Positions 56,258-64,000 of a stretch of 64,000 nt of DNA are shown piece by piece. Position numbers and translations under genes: made by a program. The notes under the pieces are model-generated. The model was not told where the DNA came from. It worked only from the letters and a program-made list of their open reading frames with translations, and did not search any database. The stretch is from Corynebacterium halotolerans (lineage in GTDB: Bacteria > Actinomycetota > Actinomycetes > Mycobacteriales > Mycobacteriaceae), in assembly GCF_001056295.1 (NCBI RefSeq), contig NZ_JVMD01000031.1:1-64000 (forward strand), written 5' to 3'. How positions within the stretch are numbered: position 1 is the stretch's first letter; every line of letters begins with the position of its first letter.

Positions 56258-56680
56258 GCCGACCAGTGTAGGAAACGGCGGGCGGAGCGAAGGACGCGCG
56301 GCGGGCGAGCGCCGGATGAGCGCCGGAGCGGGCAGCCGAGCGGGCGACGCGCGATCACCGGAATGGCCCCGCGCACGATCCCCGGCCAACCCCGCTTCGT
56401 TACGGCGACCGGCGTTTCGTTACCCCCGCCGCCCCAAAAAAGCCGCCACCCCAACAAGACCCCCAAAATTGGGGGCAGCGGGGGTGCTACCCCCAAGAAA
56501 ACGCCCCGCCAACCAGACAATTCCGGATCTATCGTCACATGACGCACACGCTATCGCACGCCGAGGCGGCGGTTGACCACCCCCGTAATGGGTGCCTCCA
56601 TCGTCCGAACACCCCCCGGACCAGACATCCTCGGGTGCCCCGGCTATGTCCATACCCCCTCGGGCTTTATGCTGTTGGCC
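56258..56680. other. Non-coding region between polA and tetR
   Basis: No gene is seen. The region holds the polA leader and C/G-run hairpins at about 56459-56495 (for example CCCCCAAAATTGGGGG and GGGGGTGCTACCCCC). A TTATGCT sequence at about 56668 could be the -10 of the tetR gene, which would then be nearly leaderless. Confidence 0.5.
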
Positions 56681-57301
56681 ATGGAAAGCGATACGTCACG
56701 ACCCAGGCGCCAGAACTCCGCGGCGACCAGGGCTCGGATCATCGAGGTCGCGGCGGATTACTTCACCCGCAAGCCGTTCTCGAAGGTCTCCCTCAAGGAG
56801 ATCGCCACTGAGGTGGGCGTCAGCGCGCCGTTGATCATCAAGTACTTCCGCACGAAGGAAGGCCTTCTCGAGGAACTGATCGACTTCGATTCGATGAAGG
56901 ACCTCATCTGCGAGGTCCCCTTCGAGGACATCGGCACGACCCTGGCGAACGACGCCATCAACGGCGATCGGTCCTCCACCAGCTCGCTCATCGCGCTGCT
57001 GATGGCCACCGCCGGCAGCCCCGCCGCGGTGAAGACGGTGACCGATCAGTTCCAGGAAGCCATCGGCGGCGCCCTGTTCGACCGCATCCGCAAGGAGGCC
57101 CCGTCGGTCAGCGGCGACGAGGACGCCGAGCAGCGCTGCCAGTACGCCCTGGCCATGTACACGGGACTGGGCGCCGTCCTGGTCAGCTACGCCCGCGGCA
57201 TCCCCTCGGAGGGGACGGCGGCGGTGACGTCCTACGGCGCCCACATCCAGCGGGTTCTGGAGACCCCGACCGAGGTCCCGGTTTCCTCCCCGGAGGACTG
57301 A
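56681..57301 (+). CDS. TetR-family regulator
   Basis: 206 residues from the ATG at 56681; frames further upstream lack conserved sequence. The helix-turn-helix (ARIIEVAADYFTRKPFSKVSLKEIATEVGVSAPLIIKYF) occupies residues 18-58. It precedes the DUF368 gene by 51 nt on the same strand, so regulation of that gene or of itself is possible. Confidence 0.88.
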   Translation: MESDTSRPRRQNSAATRARIIEVAADYFTRKPFSKVSLKEIATEVGVSAPLIIKYFRTKEGLLEELIDFDSMKDLICEVPFEDIGTTLANDAINGDRSSTSSLIALLMATAGSPAAVKTVTDQFQEAIGGALFDRIRKEAPSVSGDEDAEQRCQYALAMYTGLGAVLVSYARGIPSEGTAAVTSYGAHIQRVLETPTEVPVSSPED

Positions 57302-57351
57302 GTTCGAGCGACCACGGGTTTTCGCCCGCGACCTAGTAACATCCCGTCGCG

Positions 57352-58353
57352 ATGGATACGAACGAAAACACCCGCCCCGCCGGCCGCCGACGCACCGGGC
57401 GCGCGCCCGCGCCGGTCGACGCGCCGGGGACGAACACCGACCCCCGTCCGCCGACCGCCGTCGGCACCGTCGCCAACGTCGTGCGCGGCGGTCTCATCGG
57501 CCTGGCCGAAACGATCCCCGGCGTCTCGGGCGGCACCGTCGCGCTGGTCACCGGCATCTACCCGCGGTTGATCGCCTCGGCCAAGCACATCACCGAGATC
57601 CCCAAGGCCATGGTGACCAAGGGCGACTGGCGCGCCGCCGCGCGCAAGGTCGACTGGTGGCTGCTGCTGCCGGTGGCCTTCGGCATGGTGGCCATCGTCT
57701 TCTCGCTGGCCGGCATCATGGAGTCCTTCGTCACCGGCCAGCCGGTGGCGTCGAAGGCGCTGTTCATGGGCATGATCGCCGCCTCGGTGATCGTTCCCTT
57801 CCAGGAGATCCGGCCCGGTGCGCTGGAGCGGCCCGGCATGCGCGGCAAGGCCATCGCGACGTTCGTGCTCTTCGCCGTCGGCACCTTCTGGCTGACCTCG
57901 ATGCCGCAGGCGTCGGGCACGGGCGAGCCGGCGTTGTGGATGGTGTTCCTGGCGGCGTCGGTGGCCATCTGCGCCCTGGTCCTGCCGGGCGTGTCCGGTT
58001 CGTTCTTCCTGCTGGTGGTGGGCCTGTACGCCCCGACCATGGCCGCGGTGGACCAGCGCAACTTCGCGTATCTGGGCACGTTCATGCTGGGCGCGCTCGT
58101 CGGCATCGTGCTGTTCGTCCGCCTGCTGGAGTGGCTGCTGGAGCACAAGCACACGGTGACGCTGGTCGCGATGGCCGGCCTGCTGCTCGGTTCGCTGCGC
58201 GCCCTGTGGCCCTGGCAGGACGGCGACGGCACGATGCTCGCCGCCGGCGACGACTGGCCGAAGGCCCTGGGCCTGTTCGTCCTCGGCGCCGCCATCGTGG
58301 GCGTCGTGGCCTGGTTGCAGCGCCGTTTCTCCGAGCAGGAACCGGTGCGCTAA
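57352..58353 (+). CDS. DUF368 polyprenyl-phosphate translocase
   Basis: 333 residues with about nine transmembrane segments. The duplicated motif GLAETIPGVSGGTVAL and the later ALVLPGVSGSFFLL mark the DUF368 family. Members (PopT) return undecaprenyl- or decaprenyl-phosphate across the membrane for cell-wall synthesis. A TAGTAA-type -10 lies just upstream, so the leader may be very short. Confidence 0.88.
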   Translation: MDTNENTRPAGRRRTGRAPAPVDAPGTNTDPRPPTAVGTVANVVRGGLIGLAETIPGVSGGTVALVTGIYPRLIASAKHITEIPKAMVTKGDWRAAARKVDWWLLLPVAFGMVAIVFSLAGIMESFVTGQPVASKALFMGMIAASVIVPFQEIRPGALERPGMRGKAIATFVLFAVGTFWLTSMPQASGTGEPALWMVFLAASVAICALVLPGVSGSFFLLVVGLYAPTMAAVDQRNFAYLGTFMLGALVGIVLFVRLLEWLLEHKHTVTLVAMAGLLLGSLRALWPWQDGDGTMLAAGDDWPKALGLFVLGAAIVGVVAWLQRRFSEQEPVR

Positions 58354-58407
58354 TATTCTTCGAGTTGCTTCACGACGGCCCGCGCCGCAGGTGAAGCAGC
58401 CTGGAGC

Positions 58408-58481
58408 GCCCCTGTAGCCCAATTGGCAGAGGCAACGGATTCAAAACCCGTCCAGTGTGGGTTCGAGTCCCACCGGGGGCA
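58408..58481 (+). tRNA. tRNA-Leu (anticodon CAA)
   Basis: Acceptor stem 58408-58414 with 58474-58480, T stem GTGGG/CCCAC with loop TTCGAGT, and anticodon CAA at 58442-58444. The variable region is only 5 nt, short for a leucine tRNA, and the last anticodon-stem pair is A-C. CCA is not encoded (ACC then G). A short-armed leucine-CAA tRNA is recalled in actinobacteria, so the call is likely but not certain. Confidence 0.8.
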
Positions 58482-58492
58482 CCGTGAGAGCA

Positions 58493-58534
58493 CCCCCGCT
58501 GACCTGCTTTAACGCAGGTCAGCGGGGGTTTTCC
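58493..58534 (+). terminator. Strong terminator after the tRNA
   Basis: A perfect 15-bp stem (58493-58507 with 58514-58528), loop TTTAAC, then TTTT. It lies 12 nt after the tRNA. Confidence 0.85.
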
Positions 58535-58587
58535 AATTTTCGGGCGGGGGTATCTTTCCGCCTGTTTACGCCTGATTCTGCGCCTAT

Positions 58588-58620
58588 GTGAGCCAAAAGT
58601 GAGCCACGAACGAGCCACGC
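58588..58620. repeat. GAGCCA direct repeats near the attachment site
   Basis: GAGCCA occurs three times within about 33 bp (GTGAGCCAAAAGTGAGCCAC then GAGCCAC). Short direct repeats near attachment sites can be integrase arm sites; this is speculative. The stretch 58535-58650 has no gene. Confidence 0.35.
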
Positions 58621-58650
58621 GGAAGCGGCGATGAGGGCAGGCTGAAATGC

Positions 58651-58696
58651 GAAAACGGCCCCGGCCGCTGCCCATCGTGGGCGGCGGCCGGGGCCG
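58651..58696 (-). terminator. Terminator of the prophage lysis region
   Basis: A 13-bp stem (58656-58668 with 58684-58696) with an inner paired segment ends in TTTTC on the minus strand, 22 nt beyond the last phage gene. Confidence 0.75.
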
Positions 58697-58717
58697 AATC
58701 GTGCCGGGCATCAGGGA

Positions 58718-59086
58718 TCAGGACGTGTCCGGGGGTTCGCGCGGGTACGGGCCGGGGAGAATGTGCTCGCGGAGCTCGCGGCGGATACCGGGCGGATCGC
58801 CGTGCCGGCCACCCGCATCCCACGCCACCCACGAGCGAATATTCGCCAGGGCGATGTCGAGGAGCGCGCGCCAGCGCTGAGCGACCGCCGACAAGCGATC
58901 GACCTCGTCGCGCAGATTCTGGACGTCCTCTTTCAGGGAGTCGATCGCGTCGCCCTGCTCGGTGATCAGCAGCTCCAACCTTTTCGTCGTGTCGTCGGCT
59001 GCGCGGGAGCGGGCGCCGACGACGGCGGTGATGACGACGCCGACCAGGGCGAGGGCCCCGGCGATGACGGTGCTATCGGACAGCAC
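58718..59086 (-). CDS. Phage membrane protein with coiled coil
   Basis: 122 residues. One N-terminal transmembrane segment (VIAGALALVGVVITAVVGA) is followed by a coiled coil (residues of about 35-70, rich in Leu, Glu and Asp) and a polar tail. It overlaps the preceding gene by 14 nt and is the last gene of the lysis region. A role as a holin modulator or spanin-like factor is possible. Confidence 0.7.
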   Translation of the reverse strand: MLSDSTVIAGALALVGVVITAVVGARSRAADDTTKRLELLITEQGDAIDSLKEDVQNLRDEVDRLSAVAQRWRALLDIALANIRSWVAWDAGGRHGDPPGIRRELREHILPGPYPREPPDTS

Positions 59087-59486
59087 ATGTGCCCCCTCCC
59101 CTACCTCCGGTCCAGGCGGCGATGCACATTCCGAGCACCGCCAAGAGTCCGTAATTCTTCGCCGAAACCCAGGCCCGAGAACCCTCGATCAGCCACGTCT
59201 CGAGGAAACTCGCGCTCCACAAAACGTTGAGCCCGACGAAAAGCGCCAACCCGGCGATGCGCGCAAGCCTCGACCACGTACCGATGCCCACCAGCACGGC
59301 GGCCACCGCCCACGCCACGCCCCACACCTCCAGATCAACGACGGTTCCAGCCAGTGAAAGCTGCTGCGCCGCCGCGGCGCCGGACGGCATCAGGTACGCG
59401 GCCGCGGTCTGCGCGCACCAGACGGAGACGGCGACGAGGGCGACGGCCTCGATCACGCGTTGGCTAAGTGGACGGACGGCGGACAT
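59073..59486 (-). CDS. Phage four-helix membrane protein
   Basis: 137 residues from the ATG at 59486. Four hydrophobic segments are visible (VIEAVALVAVSVWCAQTAAAYL, VWGVAWAVAAVLVGIGTW, IAGLALFVGLNVLWSASF, YGLLAVLGMCIAAW). It starts 2 nt after the holin gene and may be a second holin or accessory lysis protein. Confidence 0.7.
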   Translation of the reverse strand: MSAVRPLSQRVIEAVALVAVSVWCAQTAAAYLMPSGAAAAQQLSLAGTVVDLEVWGVAWAVAAVLVGIGTWSRLARIAGLALFVGLNVLWSASFLETWLIEGSRAWVSAKNYGLLAVLGMCIAAWTGGRGGGTCAVR

Positions 59487-59488
59487 GA

Positions 59489-59848
59489 CTACTCCGCGCG
59501 GTGCTCGCCGACGTACCCGCCGGTCGTGGCGGCGGCGGTGCCGATACCGAGAACGGGAGCGACGACGGCGAGGATGGACTCCCACTGCTCGGGCGACCCG
59601 TAGCCGAGGTAGACGGCCAGCACCGTGACCGCGGCCATGAGGCCGTAGAGCGCCTGGCGCCACGGGGACGTGGAATGCAGGACCGCGAAGGCCAACGTGA
59701 CGATGGCGGTGGCGACGCCGGCGACGGCGGGGGCCGCGGCGTCATCGAGGACGCCCCACGACACGAGCGCGGCGACCAAGGCGCCGGCGACGGCGTAGAC
59801 CGTGGCGCGGGAGTTGGCGGGGACGGTGGTGCGGATGGATTCGAGCAT
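59489..59848 (-). CDS. Putative phage holin
   Basis: 119 residues with three hydrophobic segments and a short hydrophilic C-terminus, the usual holin layout. AAGGAGG stands 6 nt before the ATG. It directly follows the endolysin gene, with a terminator-like hairpin between. Holins form pores that let the endolysin reach peptidoglycan. Confidence 0.75.
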   Translation of the reverse strand: MLESIRTTVPANSRATVYAVAGALVAALVSWGVLDDAAAPAVAGVATAIVTLAFAVLHSTSPWRQALYGLMAAVTVLAVYLGYGSPEQWESILAVVAPVLGIGTAAATTGGYVGEHRAE

Positions 59849-59867
59849 TGGTGCCTCCTTGGGGCAT

Positions 59868-59895
59868 GAAAAAGACCGCCCAAGTGCGGGGCGGT
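59868..59895 (-). terminator. Terminator-like hairpin between endolysin and holin
   Basis: A 7-bp GC stem (59875-59881 with 59889-59895) followed by CTTTTTC on the minus strand. The stretch 59849-59965 has no gene. It could lower holin expression relative to endolysin. Confidence 0.6.
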
Positions 59896-59965
59896 CGGGT
59901 CGTCAGTTGTCGTCGGTGAGCCCGCCACTTGCTGAAGTGACGTCCTCAGTTGCGTACGCGAGCGG

Positions 59966-61291
59966 CTACTCCTTGGCGAGGAGCCGGTCGAGCTTCTCCT
60001 CGATGCGGGTCAAGCGCTCCTCGTTGCGCAGCGCCGCGTGCATCGCGTCGAAGCTGTTGCGGTCGGCGTGGAGCAGGAACGTCCACAGCGGCCCCTCCAG
60101 CCCGCCGCCGGCGTAACCGCGCACGACGGATTCGAGATTGATCACGGGAACCTCCTTCTCAGGTTCGGGCGCCGGGGACGGTGCATCGCCCCCGGTGAAA
60201 ATGGCCCGCAGCTCGTCCAGCGAGCCGCGGTATGCGTTGACGTCGACCAATTTCCCGGCGACCGCGCCCTGCGACCCGAACTGCAGGATGTCGGGCAGCC
60301 GGTCGCCGAGCGGGTAGGACCAGCCGGCGTGGCCGTCGCCGCCGTCACCGGCGTAGAGGTCGCGGGGAATGCCGCGCAGATTCCGGCCGTAGTGGCTCAC
60401 CCACAGGTGCCCGAGCCCGTCCATCGACGGCTCGCCGCCGGGCATCTTCTCCCAGTACCAGGCGCCCGAGTAGATGCCGGGGACGTAATAGCCGCGGGCC
60501 TCCAGCTCGCGCTTGGCCGCCCACACGTCGTCGCCGGTGAGCAGCTTCCGGCCGTTTCGGGCCACCGATTCGACGTCGATCCACACGCCGAGGTCGCGGC
60601 GACCGCCCATCTGGGCGTCGATGACGTCGACCTGCTGCGCGATGGTCGTGCCCTCCGAGGGCGCGCGCAGGTACCAGTAGGTGGACACGAGCAGGCCCTG
60701 TTGCTCGGCGTCGTCCAGGTGCGACGTGAAGGTCTTGTCGCGGTAGGTGCCGTCGCACAGGCGGATGATGACGAACTCCACGCCCTGCGCCTTCGCGGCG
60801 GACAGCGGCATGCCGTCCTGGTGCTCGCTGATGTCGATGCCGAGGATCATCTTCGGTGCCTCCTTCGGGGTTTCTCCTGGGTGCGGCGCGGTCTTCAGCC
60901 ACGCCTCGGGGTCGATGCGCCGACCGCCGTAGCCGTGCTCCCAGACGGTCAGGTGGAGGTGGGGGCCGGTGGACTGGCCGTTGGATCCGACGTAGCCGAT
61001 GAGCTGGCCGGCGTCGACCCAATCGCCGGCCTTCAGCCCGGTGGCGAAGGCGTTCCACATGTGGCCGTACTCGGTGCAGCCGCCCCCCTCGCTGTCGGGG
61101 TGGTCGAGGACGATCCACTGGCCGTATCCGCTGGCGGGCCCGATGTGGATGACTTTGCCGCCGGCGCAGGCGTAAATCGGGGTGCCGTCGGGGGCCCCGA
61201 AATCGAGGCCGGAATGGTGGGTGCCCCACCGTGGGCCGAAGCGGCTGGTGAGGGTGTAGGTTCCGCGTTTCATTGGCCATTGACGGGCCAC
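59966..61291 (-). CDS. Two-domain phage endolysin (M23 peptidase and GH25 muramidase)
   Basis: 441 residues. An N-terminal M23-like peptidase spans about 1-140: HSGLDFGAPDG and GPHLHLTVW with the zinc histidines. A GH25 muramidase follows from about 150 (GIDISEHQDG, VIIRLCDGTY, WIDVESV). A C-terminal coiled coil (ALRNEERLTRIEEKLDRLLAKE) may aid binding or oligomerisation. The GTG at 61291 has a perfect AAAGGAGG upstream; an ATG six codons later is the alternative. Two lytic activities would cut both peptide and glycan bonds. Confidence 0.92.
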   Translation of the reverse strand: MARQWPMKRGTYTLTSRFGPRWGTHHSGLDFGAPDGTPIYACAGGKVIHIGPASGYGQWIVLDHPDSEGGGCTEYGHMWNAFATGLKAGDWVDAGQLIGYVGSNGQSTGPHLHLTVWEHGYGGRRIDPEAWLKTAPHPGETPKEAPKMILGIDISEHQDGMPLSAAKAQGVEFVIIRLCDGTYRDKTFTSHLDDAEQQGLLVSTYWYLRAPSEGTTIAQQVDVIDAQMGGRRDLGVWIDVESVARNGRKLLTGDDVWAAKRELEARGYYVPGIYSGAWYWEKMPGGEPSMDGLGHLWVSHYGRNLRGIPRDLYAGDGGDGHAGWSYPLGDRLPDILQFGSQGAVAGKLVDVNAYRGSLDELRAIFTGGDAPSPAPEPEKEVPVINLESVVRGYAGGGLEGPLWTFLLHADRNSFDAMHAALRNEERLTRIEEKLDRLLAKE

Positions 61292-61390
61292 GGCGGTCCT
61301 CCTTTCATGACGAAGCCCCGCACCCGGTGGGGGCGGTGGCAGGTGTTTGGCGTGCGTTGATTCCGGTTTCTGCGCGTTTTGCGCACAGGG

Positions 61391-62023
61391 TCAGTCGCTG
61401 CGGAAGCGAATCCAGATCCAGCCGCGGGCGCCGTCGCCCGCCGGGGTGCGGAACATCGGGATGCCTTCTGCGGCACCACCGCCGCCGCCCGGCGCGACGC
61501 CGTTGTAGGTGCGTCCTGCCTCTGCGCCGCCGCGGAACGTTCTGTCGAAGGCGTGGTAGTTTCCGGGGCTGCGGCCGACGGATGGGCCGTACCCGGTTCC
61601 TCCTGCGCCGCCGCGGCCGATGACCGAGTGCATCGGTCCGGTGACCCTGGAGTCGCCGCCTGGGAAGCCCCCGTTCTTCGATGGTCCCCTTGCTCCGCCT
61701 TCGCCGACGCGGGCGCTGAACTGGGAGGGCAGTGCCTCCAGGGTGGCGTGTGCCCAGTGGCCGCCCTCACCGCCCCAGCATTCGGCGGCGGAGACGAGGT
61801 CGCCGCCTGATCCGCCGCCACCGCCGCCGAGGACGACGACGTCGGCGTACACCGCCCACCAGGGCACTTGGACAATGGTCGATCCGACCGTCGTGATCTC
61901 GCGGATTTCTTCCCGACCGCGGGGTGGCCAGATCTGCTGATCGCCGGCAAAGACCTGCAGCACCCGCTGATGGCCGAAGTAGATCTGCCGGACTTCTTGG
62001 TTTCCCGCCGAGATTCCGGTCAT
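61391..62023 (-). CDS. Glycine-rich phage tail tip protein
   Basis: 210 residues. The N-terminal 35 residues contain a repeated FGHQRVLQVFAGDQQIW-type strand pattern. The rest is a glycine-rich domain (VVLGGGGGGSGGD, GGAGGTGYG, PGGGGGAAEG) like receptor-binding tips of phage tails. It overlaps the Ala-rich fibre gene by ATGA, so the two are coupled. Confidence 0.75.
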   Translation of the reverse strand: MTGISAGNQEVRQIYFGHQRVLQVFAGDQQIWPPRGREEIREITTVGSTIVQVPWWAVYADVVVLGGGGGGSGGDLVSAAECWGGEGGHWAHATLEALPSQFSARVGEGGARGPSKNGGFPGGDSRVTGPMHSVIGRGGAGGTGYGPSVGRSPGNYHAFDRTFRGGAEAGRTYNGVAPGGGGGAAEGIPMFRTPAGDGARGWIWIRFRSD

Positions 62024-63423
62024 GGCAGCGCCACCACGAAAGTCAGCTGGTTCGACGGGGTGCCCGACCCTGGCATGCCCGATTGGACCACGATCGAGAA
62101 CGGCCCGGAGATCTTCCCGGCGATTTGTTTCGTCAGCGCGGCCATCTTGTCGTCGGACGTCGCTGCCCACGCGGCGAGCTCATGAATCGTGTCGAGGGTT
62201 GCCGGCGCGTCGCCGACGATGCGGGCGATTTCTTCGGCGGCAGCTTGCTTGGCGGCGGCGATCGCCGCTTCCTTCGCCGCGTCGCGCGCGGCCTCCGCGG
62301 CGGTCTTCGCCGACTCCGCGGCGGTCGCCGACGAGCCCGCGTCGCCGGCGTGGGTCGATGCCGACGTCGCGGACGTTGATGCTTCGCCGGCTTTTGCCGT
62401 GGCCGTCGCGGCGGCGGAGGTGGCCTGGGATGCCTTCGCGGAGGCGGTGGCCGCGGACTCCGCGGCATTGCTGGCACTTTCGGTCGCCGACGTCGCCGAT
62501 ACCTGGGCGGTCTGACGGGCTTCCTGCGCGGCCGAGCTCGCCTGTTCGGCGCGATCCGCGTCGGCGGCGACCGCCGTGCGGACAGCCGCTGCGCCGTCAT
62601 CGACCACCGACTGGACCTGCGATTTGGTTTGTTCGGCTGCCGTCGCCGCCGTTTCGGCGCGATCGGCGGCGCCACCCGCCGTCGTTGCAGAGGTAGCCGC
62701 GCGTTCGGCGTCGGTCTTGGCTGCCTGGGCGATGCCCTCGATGTACGCCCGAACTTCTCCGCCTTCGCCAAGAGATTCGCCGACGCGCTTCGCGGTCGCG
62801 GCGGCGCTTTTCGCTTCGTCGCGTGCGGATACGGCTGCGAGCTGCGCGGTGCCGGCGGTCGCCGCAGATGCAGCCGCCGCCGTGGCGGCGTCCGTGGCGG
62901 ACTGCGCCGAGCTCGCCGCCTCGTCGCGCGCGGTTTCCGCCTTCGTCCGCGCCTCTGCCGTCGCCGTGATGTCGCCCTGCAGTTGGGTGCGCACGGCCCC
63001 CGCCCCATCAGCGACGACCGTTTCGACCTTCGTCGCTGCGGACGCCGCTCTGGTTGCACTGTCCTGCGCGGCGGCGGCCGACTTGGCGGCTTCGGCGGAG
63101 GCCGCCTGGGCCTGGCCGATCACGGCGGGCTCGTACTCCACCTGCATGTCGAGGAGATCCCGAATGTTGTGCTCACCGCCTTCGGGGACGTCGAACGCCC
63201 AATGTTCGGAGACCCCACCGCCCTCGATGGTGATGATCATCGGGCCCGGGTCCACTTCGACAGCGTCGAGCACTCCGCCGGGGATGGTCCGCACGGCGGG
63301 TTCGGTGGTGATGATCGTCCCCGAGGATGCCTGCGCGGGCCGCGTCTCCTCGCTTCGCAGCGTGATCGTCGCGTTGCTGGCGTCACCAACCACATCGTGG
63401 AACGTTCCGTGGATCGTAGTCAT
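62020..63423 (-). CDS. Alanine-rich phage tail fibre protein
   Basis: 467 residues. A short beta-rich N-terminal domain (about 100 residues) is followed by roughly 270 residues of Ala/Ser/Thr/Glu heptad-like repeats with recurring SAATA and AEAARDAA blocks, predicting a long trimeric coiled coil. A C-terminal globular end (TLDTIHELAAWAATSDDK to TFVVALP) follows. It starts at TAATG overlapping the previous gene and couples to the tip gene. Confidence 0.82.
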   Translation of the reverse strand: MTTIHGTFHDVVGDASNATITLRSEETRPAQASSGTIITTEPAVRTIPGGVLDAVEVDPGPMIITIEGGGVSEHWAFDVPEGGEHNIRDLLDMQVEYEPAVIGQAQAASAEAAKSAAAAQDSATRAASAATKVETVVADGAGAVRTQLQGDITATAEARTKAETARDEAASSAQSATDAATAAAASAATAGTAQLAAVSARDEAKSAAATAKRVGESLGEGGEVRAYIEGIAQAAKTDAERAATSATTAGGAADRAETAATAAEQTKSQVQSVVDDGAAAVRTAVAADADRAEQASSAAQEARQTAQVSATSATESASNAAESAATASAKASQATSAAATATAKAGEASTSATSASTHAGDAGSSATAAESAKTAAEAARDAAKEAAIAAAKQAAAEEIARIVGDAPATLDTIHELAAWAATSDDKMAALTKQIAGKISGPFSIVVQSGMPGSGTPSNQLTFVVALP

Positions 63424-64000
63424 TAGCCCTCTCCCTTCGGAGCATCGCTCGGTTCCGCTCCAGTAGCGCCCGAGCCAGTGGTTTTGTTGATGTGCGCAAC
63501 CGTCAGGTGCGACCATTGCGGGCCGCGGAGCAGCCCTCGAAACGGGGCGATGGAATTGACGTGGACCTCAGCCCTGTAGCCGGGCTCCGGGACCACCACG
63601 CGGGTGAAAAGCTGGCCGGTCATGGGCCCCTGCCCGTGGAAGATCCCCGTCTTGACGTGGTACGGCTGCCCGTTCGGCGCCACGACCCTGATCTCCCACG
63701 TCACTCTCGTGAAGTCGAGGATGTTTCCCGTGATCGCGATCCAGTCCGCGGTGATCATCGCGTCGATGTCCCAGCGCCCACGGTCGAGCATCACGATTCC
63801 GCCGGCCTCGAATTTGACGCCCTTCGACCCCGACAGTCGCTCGGTGAAGGGGATGAGCCCGACGTTCATCACGGGATCCGACGTCGACATGAACGCAGTG
63901 CCCTGCTCCTCCAGGCTGGAATACACGTCAAGCCGATCGCGCAGCTCCAGCTGGCCGTCCCGGATCGCACCGAGCCGCGGATCATCCCCCGCATAGGCCC
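63423..64000 (-). CDS. Phage minor tail protein (partial, cut by window edge)
   Basis: The frame is open to the window edge with coding-like sequence (LELRDRLDVYSSLEEQG), so the 5' end lies beyond 64000; the 192 residues seen are the C-terminal part. It is beta-rich, with FEAGGIVMLDRGRWDIDAMI and YHVKTGIFHGQGPMTGQLF. It immediately precedes the fibre gene and probably belongs to the tail tip or baseplate. Confidence 0.7.
   Translation of the reverse strand, partial: AYAGDDPRLGAIRDGQLELRDRLDVYSSLEEQGTAFMSTSDPVMNVGLIPFTERLSGSKGVKFEAGGIVMLDRGRWDIDAMITADWIAITGNILDFTRVTWEIRVVAPNGQPYHVKTGIFHGQGPMTGQLFTRVVVPEPGYRAEVHVNSIAPFRGLLRGPQWSHLTVAHINKTTGSGATGAEPSDAPKGEG

Larger units (their letters stand above)
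58440..64000. mobile_element. Prophage end integrated at tRNA-Leu(CAA)
   Basis: From the tRNA onward all genes are phage-like and on the minus strand: tail protein, fibre, Gly-rich tip, endolysin, holin and small membrane proteins. The host DNA stops at the tRNA, so its 3' half is the probable attachment core (attL). No integrase or immunity gene is present, so the rest of the prophage lies past the window edge. Confidence 0.8.

Overview
The window reads as chromosomal DNA of a high-GC actinobacterium, most likely Corynebacterium or a close relative. The grounds are the argCJBDFRGH gene order, the actinobacterial forms of UvrA, IF3 and RpsA, LexA-type boxes of the CGAAC-N4-GT type, a GlxR-like site, and several genes that look leaderless. 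The last 5.5 kb is prophage.

Layout. 1-6.4 kb (minus strand): tyrS, a 3-methyladenine glycosylase, a 57-residue Trm112-like protein, and a tightly overlapped three-gene envelope operon (membrane-anchored solute-binding-like protein, solute-binding plus VWA lipoprotein, small membrane protein with a proline-rich tail). 6.5-15.6 kb (minus): the complete arginine operon argC-J-B-D-F-R-G-H with a candidate ArgR operator before argC. 15.6-16.1 kb: a mosaic intergenic repeat. 16.1-22 kb (minus): pheS-pheT, an rRNA methyltransferase and infC-rpmI-rplT, with infC using a rare ATC start. 22.6-27 kb (plus): a thiosulfate-uptake pair (TsuA-like plus TusA-like) and a large DUF2339-like membrane protein. 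27-27.3 kb: a second, inverted copy of the repeat, so the two copies bracket an 11-kb segment.

27.4-38.5 kb: uvrA, an MBL-fold hydrolase, a DoxX-like protein, a HelD-family RNA polymerase-recycling ATPase, a universal stress protein, uvrB and a TetR regulator. uvrA and uvrB carry near-identical LexA boxes. 38.7-46.3 kb: a DUF5692-like membrane protein, a nitrobindin-like protein, a stand-alone AztD-like zinc chaperone lipoprotein behind a Zur-like palindrome, a YeiH-type exporter with a divergent LysR gene, coaE with an unusual C-terminal extension, and rpsA. 46.5-56.3 kb: a methyltransferase, an AddB/AddA-like nuclease-helicase pair with a possible weak SOS box, and polA. 56.7-58.4 kb: a TetR regulator, a DUF368 polyprenyl-phosphate translocase and tRNA-Leu(CAA).

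58.4-64 kb: the end of a prophage that appears integrated at the tRNA-Leu 3' end. Its genes read right to left on the minus strand: tail protein (cut by the window edge), alanine-rich fibre, glycine-rich tip protein, two-domain endolysin, holin and two small membrane proteins. No integrase lies in the window, so the other attachment site should be beyond position 64000.

The most unusual items are the inverted mosaic repeats, the solute-binding/VWA operon, the orphan AztD with its Zur-like promoter, and the AddAB-like pair. All assignments come from reading the sequence; no database search was run.
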